This document shows positions 56,245 to 64,000 of a DNA stretch of 64,000 nucleotides, one piece after another (position 1 is the first letter of the stretch; every line of letters begins with the position of its first letter). A model generated the notes under the pieces. That model saw nothing but the letters and a program-made list of their open reading frames with translations. It made no database searches and was not told the origin of the DNA. Source of the stretch: Dendrolimus kikuchii (lineage: Eukaryota > Arthropoda > Insecta > Lepidoptera > Lasiocampidae); assembly GCA_019925095.2 (NCBI GenBank), contig CM034401.1, forward strand, positions 17,553,338 to 17,617,337, written 5' to 3'. The position numbers were made by a program, and so were the translations under genes.

Positions 56245-56849
56245 GTTATTTTTTATGCGATATTGTTATTAATTGTTAATGACATTAAATATCAACAGGT
56301 AACATATGTATATACCCTAATGTAAGCAACATTTTTGGCCACAGTCAATAACTGCAACTGTTATAGCGCCATCTAACACTAAACGAACTTTCTACCGAGT
56401 ATATGTCATTGATTAAAGTAGCTAGATGGCGCTGAGCACTGCAGAAGCAGTTCGATAAAACAGACCAATTGTTTCTCTCGCTCTAATATCAACCGATTCT
56501 CTCATACACGACGCCATTCAACACTCACTCACTCAATAGCCAGCACATCACATAATTCATTGCCAATATTTTATTCTTTTGTGAAAATTGTAAAACTAAA
56601 TATAATCAAAATTAATCCATTAATAAAAAATAATAAAACTACGTTTTCGTGTATGTTTATTTTAGGCATATGTATGGTACAATATTTATAAATACTATTC
56701 ATACATGTATTTAATTTTAACACCATCGTCATACACTTACGATTCCTTTCAAAACAATGATACCATACATCTGTTTAGTACTTTTACATTGTATTTATAT
56801 GTAGTTGTAAATAAACGTTATTTCTTTCTTCTCTTTGTTTCAAAAAATT
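56245..56849. other. intron sequence, nothing recognised
   Basis: AT-rich intron DNA between the hAT relic and the LINE 3' end. Confidence 0.5.
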
Positions 56850-57000
56850 CATAGCCCGAGATTCCTGGAAGAGATTGCTCTAACTAAGACGATAAGGTCG
56901 CCCATTGTTTCTGCTTTTACTGTTTAATGTGATTACTGTAAATTATTTATTTTATGTGTATTTGTGTGGTGAACAATAAAAAAAATTCTATCTATCTATA
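56850..57000 (+). repeat. LINE 3' UTR with (TCTA)n tail beside exon 5 donor
   Basis: GATTCCTGGAAGAGATTGCT and AAGACGATAAGGTCGCCC match the reverse of 4107-4225. It ends GAACAATAAAAAAAATTCTA followed by TCTATCTATA, 8 bp from exon 5. Confidence 0.7.
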
Positions 57001-57008
57001 GATCTTAC

Positions 57009-57144
57009 CTTAGACAACAAGACCTTCTGTCCCCGGTATATGTGCAGTACATATCCATACATCATCCCCACAAAGAACGGAGACGCGCGAGTCAGTGTGT
57101 TTATGTAATAGTAACTCAGGTATCTCGGTTGTTCTGGTAAACGC
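57009..57144 (-). CDS. NRF-6-like protein, in-window exon 5
   Basis: The acceptor TTTCTAG is at 57145-57146; the donor GTAAGA starts at 57008 reading leftwards. One base completes serine. It encodes RLPEQPRYLSYYYINTLTRA then SPFFVGMMYGYVLHIYRGQK, matching the family's Y..P..R..P...G...GY pattern with one membrane helix. It ends in phase 0. A LINE 3' end with a (TCTA)n tail reaches within 8 bp of the exon on the donor side. Confidence 0.92.
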
Positions 57145-57509
57145 CTAGAAATGTTTAGAAAACTAAATATTAAACTAGAGTTTTCCACACTGCCTAAGTG
57201 CGCGTGTACACGACATTGCCATTACAACGTAAACTCGTGTAGACTACGCGAGACCGCGCCGCCGTTGGACTTACGCTGTCAATCGAGTGTTGCGAAAGGC
57301 GGACAACTCTCGCGTACACATATAAATTCACAGAATAGCAGTGCTGCGGCGACGTGTCAGCGGTGCCGTTTACACAGGATGCAGAAGACTTTCAAAATGC
57401 ACCTTCTATCGACTCAATAAAAATCATAATGAGAAAATATAATAAACAATATTCTAAATGTTTTTTCAAAAATATAGACATATTTTTTTATACGCAAAAT
57501 TTTAATAAA

Positions 57510-57765
57510 AACGGCTTTTTCTCATAACTATTGAGCTGAAATTTTGCATGCATATGTATATCGCGTGACAATGCAATAATATGGTACCATGGAGCTGATC
57601 TGATGATGGAGTCGGAAGGTGGCCATAGGAACTCCTATACTAAGCAAAACCCGTCGTGTTTGGGCTCGTTTTACTTGTCTTGGCTAGCACTCTGCTACAT
57701 GATATCCAGGATCTTAAAAGCTTGTATTTAAAAACCTTTTTAAAAAAGCTTATTGTAAATAAAAC
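57510..57765 (+). repeat. dispersed repeat shared with the hAT interior
   Basis: GAGCTGAAATTTTGCATGCA, GTATATCGCGTGACAATGCA and TTACTTGTCTTGGCTAGCAC blocks match 55450-56010. The less AT-rich stretch 57180-57400 before it shows no coding or repeat match I can support. Confidence 0.65.
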
Positions 57766-58124
57766 TTACACTTCTAAATAAAAATGTCTATCTCGCGATG
57801 TATTTTCTTCTTACAATTTGCATTTTTAATTTTGGAATCTTACCGCATATTTTGGAACATAAGCCGAAACCCTATCGGTTTATGAGTTGCCATTTAATCC
57901 AATACGTGTGGAAAGCCATTGACCGTAAGAGATAGTAATACAGTAATAATATATGCATGAATATTAAACGTAAGCAGCACTAAATTCATGGCGTATTCAA
58001 CATTTTGGTTGTTAATCGATAGTTGTATGAAATCCACGCTACTGCTAGTAATACTGCTACTGCTACTACACACTCTTGACCACATCTTTTATCGTCTCTT
58101 AGAACATATTGCGCGGGCGTAATT

Positions 58125-58315
58125 CAAATTCAATTCAAATTCAAATTCAAAAGTTTTTATTCAAAATAAGTTCCACTGGAAAACACTTTTTGAAGGTCAT
58201 ACATGTAAGTTAAAATTTAATTTTTTACTTCCCATTCTATGTACACCGCTTCGCAACGTGTTGATGCTGTAAAGGAGAAGAAGTGGCAAGAAACTCCCCA
58301 GCAACACGTCTAAAT
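58125..58315 (-). repeat. LINE 3' end with (ATTCAA)n tail
   Basis: Four ATTCAA-type units at the left mark the reversed tail. The body matches 36925-37095. Confidence 0.65.
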
Positions 58316-58718
58316 ATTGTTTTTCTTTATATTTCATATTCTATTTATATCTCAAGTTCTTTTTTTAAATAAGTTTTGTACAGAAGTATGTGACAGAATC
58401 ACTTTTTGAAGAATTAATGGAGTTGTAGCAAACAATGCATACTCAATAAGACTAAGACTACAAAAGGAAAGAAAAATAATATTATAGTTATAATAATGAC
58501 ATGACATGCTGCAATATGTCTCCACAAAATTCCTTACAAGCATGGCAAGATTAAAAAAAATAAAAACGTTATACAAAATTTAGTATAAGAGGTTGGAGCT
58601 AGGTGCTATGTATAAATTAGTATATACGTATAAATTAGTATTCCTTCTGGCTTCCTGCAGGGATTTTTGTAAACGAAATTCTAAACTAAAATTGATAGTT
58701 ATAACGAATTATACTCAC

Positions 58719-58912
58719 GACAAAACAACAGGTCCACTCGGGAACTTCATATAAAAGTTGTAAATCGTTGATCCCGTGAGAAAGGCTAGTAACCCCGCCG
58801 ACATTGCAAGCCAAGCGGTCCTCCTTCTACCACCGAGGACCCAAAACAATATTAGGGGTGATATGATATGGAGTTGGACATCTATAGCTAGATACCAGCT
58901 GTGAGGCAAACA
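58719..58912 (-). CDS. NRF-6-like protein, in-window exon 4 (HSWYLAIDVQ)
   Basis: The acceptor TTCCAG is at 58913-58914; the donor GTGAGT starts at 58718 reading leftwards. It begins CLPHSWYLAIDVQLHIISPL, one of the most conserved segments of the NRF-6 family. A hydrophobic stretch, GGRRRTAWLAMSAGLLAFLT and a loop ending FPSGPVVL follow. It ends two bases into a serine codon. Confidence 0.94.
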
Positions 58913-58944
58913 CTGGAATTTGAACAAAATAATATTTATATCTA

Positions 58945-59372
58945 CATACAATATTATAAAATTCAAAAAATGCCTTATCTGTACATTGAAGCTGCTACAA
59001 AAAAACTACTGGCACACACTATAAACGATGCAATTTTTTTAGATTTCTCGTCTTTTTGTTCGGGACTCACGTAAAAACTACTGGGCCGATTTCGATGCGG
59101 TTTTCACTAGTCGACAGCAAATTCCTAGACTTAAAATCTGCGTTTCTTCTTCTTCTTTTTTCCTGGGAACCCAGCGGGAATTTTTCAGGGAATTATTTAA
59201 AATAGCCAAATAAAAATAAACGAATTCCAATGTGATTTTTTTACTGATCGATAGCAAATTTTATGTAATAACTAACATGTGTGATATTTTTATCTCGGGA
59301 ATCCCGCGGAAATTTCAAATTAAGCGTGGACGAAGTCGCAGGCATTTGTTAGTAAAATTATATAATTATAAA
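58945..59372 (+). mobile_element. dispersed element family C copy
   Basis: Starts ATATTATAAAATTCAAAAAA near the NRF-6-like exon 4 acceptor and ends GCGTGGACGAAGTCGCAGGC. It carries the family's GGAATCCCGCGGAAATTT-type blocks. Confidence 0.6.
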
Positions 59373-59629
59373 AAAAAGCCAAGTGAGTGTTATTTTACTA
59401 ACGTTGAAGTGTTCCGTTGAGGTAATGAATGTATACCGTTTTTATCATTTTTGTCAATGGACCTTGGAAGCCCTTTTAATCTCTGACTATGTCCGAAGAG
59501 CCGTCTCTTCTGTCGTACTCAGAGACAATTGTAAACTTATTTATGACCAATATCAAAGCCTAGTGAATTGCCCTTGTTTACTAAGAGAGCAAGCATGCAC
59601 ACAGGTTGTATTGCATTATTTTTCTTTTC

Positions 59630-59992
59630 TTCACCAAAAGATTCCGATTATCTGAATATCGAGCTATCCCATTTCTGGGATAAAAGTGTAAAACGGACAT
59701 TCTTAATATTGAGACTACATATCGAATTTCATCAAAAACGGTCGAGTTAATTTTCGTGAAACTTTAACAGACAGGCTAGTGTGAGATAGTGTAAATTTAA
59801 GTGATAGTGCATAACATTATTTTTTTTATCTAGGAGCTACCCCCAGATTTACTTAATTTTGTACCGGAAGCTGTCCCATTTCCCTGGATGAACAGTATCA
59901 TGTGTCCATTCTCCTACAGTTTCTCCGTGAAAACGGACCAGACAAACAGACAGACAGAGTTAATTTCGCATTCATCATATAATACTAAGTAT
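59630..59992 (-). mobile_element. Helitron-like fragment (reverse)
   Basis: Read on the minus strand it begins AGTATTATATGATGAATGCG then AACTCTGTCTGTCTG, like the 5' end at 49075. It is followed by GGGATAGCTCG-type blocks. The far end is indistinct. Confidence 0.5.
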
Positions 59993-60110
59993 GGCTTGTA
60001 AAGTTTACAACTAGATAGCTGTTAATAGAATTTAGATAAATAGCATTAAAAAATCAAATTAAATTCAACCATAAAGTAATTATTTCAAAATTGCTATTCA
60101 AAAAATTTAC

Positions 60111-60325
60111 CATATGTGAAGGATTATAAAAATTCTGTATATGTAGCAATGTAGACCACCAAAACACTCTGCATCTGTGCGTTTGTTCCACAACAGAATC
60201 CCAATACGGGCCGTCTGATATCCAGTTCAATACTGACGCTTGTAGGAGAATGAAGGCGGCTAACACTGGGAACATGCGCAGTAGGCGATTCAAGTAGAAC
60301 AAATGGAGATTTTTTAAAAGTTTCA
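60111..60325 (-). CDS. NRF-6-like protein, in-window exon 3
   Basis: The acceptor TTTCAG is at 60326-60327; the donor GTAAAT starts at 60110 reading leftwards. It encodes MKLLKNLHLFYLNRLLRMFP followed by a hydrophobic helix and then WISDGPYWDSVVEQTHRCRV, ending QNFYNPSHM. The YLNRLLRMFP block matches the conserved Y..R..R..P loop of the family. The extracellular-type loop contains a cysteine (HRCRVFWW) that family members keep. It ends in phase 0. Confidence 0.93.
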
Positions 60326-60664
60326 CTGAAATCAAAACATTGAAGATGTCAATGTTATGAGAATTTTGCATATCCCATATCATCATCATAAAATTTTGTA
60401 CAGATAGATAACACAGATAACATTTTATTAGCCAACAATGGTGCTGGGTGGATATTCGGCCAATGCCCAATCGGTTATGAGTTACTGTTTCATCCAATAC
60501 GTTTGGAAAGCCGCCGAGCGTAGTAATACGAATAAAATATGTAAGCACCAACAAATTAATGGCACCTTCAACATTTAATCGCTAGTTTCTTAAAGGTAGG
60601 CTATAAGGAATCGCATTGTATGAAGTCTACGCAACTGATAGTCACCAAATTAGAGTAATGGCAA

Positions 60665-61165
60665 GTAATAAGGTGAATGGAGCGCTAAACTTGTTTATGA
60701 ACAGCAGGAAAGTGTCTGTAAAGGCACGCCTGGCTGCCTATCATAGGGTGTTGGTGCCACACTAATGTATGGTAGTGAAGGTTGGGTATGATAGAAGAAG
60801 CATGAAAGTAGGATAAATTCAGTGGAAATGAGAGCTTTGAGGAGTATATGTAAGATTAAGTTGAACGATATGATAAGGAACAGTGTGGTAACGGAAACGA
60901 AAAAATGGATGAAAGGAGACTGACAAAACAAGTGTATGACAAGGGAGTAGCAGAATTGGTAGACCGCGACATACTTCACATCACCAAATCCCAAAAGCCT
61001 CAAAGAATGGCCAGGTAAAAAGCACCTCTAATGAACGTGTATATACGAAGAGATTAATGAAAGTAGATGAAACCAAAGGTGTATGTTAGGATCGTAGCAA
61101 GCCGAAATCCATCGTTTCTCTCTATCCCTATGGGAAACATGCGTGATAACATATATGTATTATAT
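60665..61165 (+). pseudogene. RTE-like LINE 3' relic
   Basis: Fragments NSRKVSVKARLAAYHRVLVP, GRPRHTSHHQIPKASKNGQV and RLMKVDETKGVC in broken frames. The tail resembles (ATGT)n at 61160. It is the same family as 39085-39450. Confidence 0.65.
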
Positions 61166-61529
61166 GTATGTAATCAACAAAATAAACAATTAAAGAAATG
61201 CGTAATTATAATCCTTTCTCAGTAAAACAACAGCAACCCCATCGTTAAAAGCGATATTTTATCCTCCAGGCAACCCAACCTTTTGTTATAGCAAACAGGC
61301 ACAAGACTACTATTGATTTTTGCTCATCATCCTAACGTTAGATCCCAGTTGCGTTGGGGGCGTCTGCCTAGCAGCCCGGGGTCCGCTTTCCTACTTTTTC
61401 TTCTCTACTTCACGCGGTCTTCGACATCCCTATTTGCGAGACCATCGGTACGCATATCATAATTTATGACGTCAAGCCAGCATTTCTTGGGCCTAGTCCT
61501 TCGACCGGGATCTGGCGGAGGCGCCATAA

Positions 61530-61983
61530 CTAGACATTTGTTCTCCACAGAAGCTGCCGCGGATGCGAGTTTCTAACGCAATCCTTCTGCGTGACCCCGC
61601 ACATCCACCGAAGCATATTCATCTCCGTGACACGCAGCTTTTGCTTGTATCGCTCAACTACAGGCCACGCCTCACTGTCATACAAAAGGACAGGTCTAAT
61701 GATAGATTCACAGACTTGTCCTTTTAGATTAATCAGCATTTTGGGGTCACAAATTGTTGTAAAACATCATAGTGTACTGTCATAGACAAAACATTATAGT
61801 TGTATAGAATATATTTGAATTCAGTACTTCAGTAATAAATTTCGAATCGATAGCCACAATCTTTTCTTCAAAGATTTTTCCAACACAAATGACACGAGTT
61901 ACCTCACGCCACTTGGCCCACGCTGTTGAGATATGGGACTTGACGTCGTGACTGTTGCAGACCAAGTACTCAGTGTTCGGCAC
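61530..61983 (-). pseudogene. RTE/BovB-type LINE RT C-terminal relic
   Basis: The minus strand gives SHISTAWAKWREVTRVIC, then after about 120 bp of unrelated sequence INLKGQVCESIIRPVLLYDS and KLRVTEMNMLRWMCGVTQKD. This is the thumb end of RTE-clade RTs (AW.KWR...GV.CD....LKGK.Y...IRP..LYG.E.W). It is not the same subfamily as 4289-4901. Confidence 0.8.
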
Positions 61984-62020
61984 ATTTAGATTTTCGCTGA
62001 TATAAAAAAATCAAACTCAC

Positions 62021-62135
62021 TTCTGGTCATTTTTCCAGATGTCGAATAAACAACGAGTAGACCGCTCAACATGAAAAATGTGTCTACCGTGATTGGACCA
62101 GCCGTTATCCATACTGATCGAAATGATAATATCCA
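62021..62135 (-). CDS. NRF-6-like protein, in-window exon 2 (VDTFF motif)
   Basis: The acceptor AG is at 62136-62137; the donor GTGAGT starts at 62020 reading leftwards. It encodes WILSFRSVWITAGPITVDTF then FMLSGLLVVYSTSGKMTR. The VDTFFMLSGLLV block is a family hallmark (second helix of the acyltransferase-3 domain). It ends one base into a methionine codon completed by the next exon. Confidence 0.94.
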
Positions 62136-62535
62136 CTGAAAAACAAACATAAAGTTGTTTATGATTGATATAAGGTTTTTATAATGAGAAGCTGGTAAAA
62201 AAATCCAGGCAGCCCGCCTAATGCACAATTTTATCTTCCCCTATAGACGTTAAAGAGAATGGGATGAGATACGAGATGGTGGCAGGATCTCCATATTGAA
62301 TTTACTAAAATTCCCCTTATCCGCCAAAAAGTTCCCCAAAACGATACTATTTCAGAAACTTTTAGCCATACATATTATCGAACGAAAAAATGGACAAGTG
62401 CGTGTCGGACAACTTTCGAATTTTTTTACCGGTTTAAAAACAAGATTTTTTTTAATTTTATTACTAAACCAATACTATTATAGTATAGAAACATGTTTTA
62501 GGACTTAACTTTTAATAGAAATTTCACACACTATC

Positions 62536-62845
62536 CGTGCAGGAACGGAGAAAGAATACAATTTCCTGCGGCCGGGCGGCCTGTCGTAAGAGGCGACTTA
62601 ACAACCCACAGCCAGGTGGTAGGGCATTTGCCCGACTGGATGGCTACCACCCCTGGTCTAAAGTATGTCGCCATAACAACCTTGAGTTGTATTCCGGCAC
62701 TAGTGACCAGGTTCCAGTCTCCCTTAAGAGAGCAGCAGCGCATTTGTAGCAACTTTGGTGTTGCAAATGTCCATAGGCGATGGTAACCGCTTTCCATTAA
62801 GTGAGCCGTCTGCCTGTCTGCTGATCTCATGCAATAAAAAAAAAA
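62536..62845 (+). repeat. SINE-like family A, full-length copy with target duplication
   Basis: Starts CGTGCAGGAACGGAGAAAGA and ends CATGCAATAAAAAAAAAA. ACACTATC occurs on both sides (62528-62535 and 62846-62853), an 8-bp target duplication. This is the reference copy for family A in the window. Confidence 0.82.
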
Positions 62846-63084
62846 ACACTATCTCGCATATTTTATATCATTTCTAGAAAGGCAAGGAGATAAAATGTTT
62901 GAATGATTCTCCAATTTCGCCTGTGCTGAAATTTTCGTGTCCAAATATTTCCTCAAAAAATTACCAAACGGTAATATAATTCCGAAACATGGGATAAAAA
63001 ACCCCCTCTCTGGAGCTCCTGAATGGCGGAGGGGATAGTCACATAATGTGAGGTACGGCAACTTTTACTGATAGTACAAAACAC

Positions 63085-63248
63085 AATTACCTCACGGGTA
63101 ACCCAATTACAGCGCAACCTACCGGGTCCAACTGTGAATCTAAACCATCCCGAGACCCACTTGCACACAAAAAAATCATCAAAATTCAACCGTTTAGGAG
63201 GAGTTCAGTCACATACGCACAAACATAAGAATTTTATATATAAAGATA
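63085..63248. mobile_element. Helitron-like repeat fragment
   Basis: CAACCTACCGGGTCCAACTG ... GAATTTTATATATAAAGAT, the right-hand end of the gacgttgtcctgct family. Confidence 0.5.
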
Positions 63249-63268
63249 TTACTCATTTAATAGTTCAA

Positions 63269-63564
63269 TCCGTGCAGGAATGGATAAAAAATACAATTTC
63301 CTGCGGCCGGGCGGCGTGTCGTAAAAGGCAACAAAACAACCCACAACCAGGTGGTAGAATATTTGGATAGCTACCACCCCTGATTTAGAGTATGCCGTCA
63401 TAACAAACATGAGTTGTGTTCTGGAATTAGTGGCCAGGTTACAGTCTCCCTTTACAGAGCTGCACATTGGATGCACCTTTGGTGTTATAAATGTCTATAG
63501 GCGATGGTAACCGTTTTCTATCTGGTGGGCTGTCTGCCTCTCTGCTGAGCTCATGCAATAAAAA
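63269..63564 (+). repeat. SINE-like family A copy beside NRF-6-like exon 1
   Basis: CGTGCAGGAATGGATAAAAA to CTCATGCAATAAAA, more diverged than the 62536 copy. The tail ends 14 bp from the exon border. 63779-64000 holds no further exon I can support. Confidence 0.72.
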
Positions 63565-63578
63565 GATGCCCACCATAC

Positions 63579-63778
63579 CTCCTGAGCATCTAGAGGATTA
63601 GCCATCATATCCGTCAACTGATTGACGAAGGTGTGACCTAAGATCACCCACATCATAGCGAAAGCTCTCACGCCGTCCAGACACTCCAAAACTCCAGGGA
63701 CTGGAGTGTATGTGACTAGGCGGCGTGTATTTGTATACAGAGAGAAAGATTGCAGGAGCTTGTTCGCTTGCTTTGGAT
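63579..63778 (-). CDS. NRF-6-like protein, in-window exon 1 (RX10H motif)
   Basis: The acceptor (TTTCAG on the minus strand) is at 63779-63780; the donor GT is at 63577-63578. The first two bases complete a codon from an upstream exon outside the window. The translation has a linker ending TYTPVPGVLECLDG, then VRAFAMMWVILGHTFVN. The arginine and histidine are exactly ten residues apart, matching the RX10H motif known from acyltransferase-3 enzymes such as OafA. This is membrane helix 1 of the domain. It ends at a glutamate in phase 0. A SINE-A tail ends 14 bp inside the intron. Confidence 0.92.
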
Positions 63779-64000
63779 CTGAAATATATCAAAATACAAC
63801 GTTGATAAATAATACCTACTCCCGAAATTCCGCTATACCTACTAGTTGCCCTGTAGCATGGTGCGGGTGACTTAACATTTTAGCTGCTGTCTGTCTACCG
63901 ATTTTAGCTACACCCAAAATATCACGACGGTCGTAAAATACGGAATCATTAATCTTGGCGTAAATTAAATAAATTTGCCCCGCCAGATAGTCTTTGTTTA

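Larger units (their letters stand above)
46294..63778 (-). other. NRF-6-like acyltransferase-3 membrane protein gene (9 exons, 5' end missing)
   Basis: Gene-level entry, read right to left: 63778-63579, 62135-62021, 60325-60111, 58912-58719, 57144-57009, 54851-54665, 48275-48133, 47070-46962 and 46370-46294. All introns have GT/AG ends and the phases join into 457 codons plus TAA. The protein is the acyltransferase-3 domain seen in C. elegans NRF-6 and the large insect 'nose resistant to fluoxetine protein 6-like' family. These are polytopic membrane proteins of about 600-750 residues with an N-terminal cysteine-rich NRF domain, so about 200 residues should lie right of the window. NRF-6 family members are linked to uptake or transport of lipids and drugs; the substrate here is unknown. 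It converges on the ABCG gene, with 3.6 kb between the two stop codons. Confidence 0.92.

Noticed and set aside
63781..64000. Further upstream exon of the NRF-6-like gene
   Set aside because: No minus-strand frame here shows NRF-domain features (paired cysteines, hydrophobic signal) with a donor in the needed phase.

Overview
The window is eukaryotic nuclear DNA, most likely from a moth or butterfly. It is AT-rich, with short exons separated by long introns and a very heavy load of transposable elements. The types present are typical of Lepidoptera: RTE-like LINE ends with (ATGT)n tails, tRNA-derived and other SINEs, Helitron-like elements starting near TAATATTATAAA and ending in a hairpin plus CTAG, and hAT and foldback MITEs. 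I see no bacterial or phage features. The Lepidoptera call is inference from these repeats; no marker gene settles the species.

Two protein-coding genes are supported, converging tail to tail. (1) On the + strand, ten exons from 1101 to 42716 encode all but the N-terminus of an ABCG half-transporter (white/ABCG1-like). All exon junctions keep phase and together give 589 codons plus stop. The first coding exon or exons lie left of the window. The exons carry Walker A, Q-loop, signature LSGGQ, Walker B, H-loop and the six-helix membrane domain. (2) On the - strand, nine exons from 63778 down to 46294 encode the C-terminal acyltransferase-3 half of a 'nose resistant to fluoxetine' (NRF-6)-like multi-pass membrane protein. 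They give 457 codons plus stop, with the N-terminal NRF domain right of the window. No functional link between the two genes is visible.

Layout: 1-12.8 kb holds ABCG exons 1-3 among SINEs and LINE relics. 12.8-33.5 kb is two ~10 kb introns around exon 4, with LINE ends, a copia-like relic nested in a TTAA-type MITE and a 39-bp minisatellite. 33.5-42.7 kb holds the tightly spaced transmembrane exons. 42.7-46.3 kb is the convergent intergenic region, made almost wholly of mobile DNA. 46.3-64 kb is the NRF-6-like gene. Its 6.4-kb sixth intron in this window contains two tandem Helitron-like elements, each with its own ~1.7-kb 9-bp minisatellite.

The most unusual structure is that Helitron pair (49071-54112). 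Two sister elements lie head-to-tail with overlapping ends. Each has expanded the same small internal 9-bp array into a different homogenised satellite, while the array edges stay alike. A third, unexpanded relative sits just before the last ABCG exon. Also notable are retroelement tails within 8-16 bp of three NRF-6-like splice donors, a 295-bp duplicated segment whose left edge coincides with an ABCG splice donor, several LINE insertions with exact target-site duplications, and a possible 40-residue transmembrane microprotein at 5788-5910.
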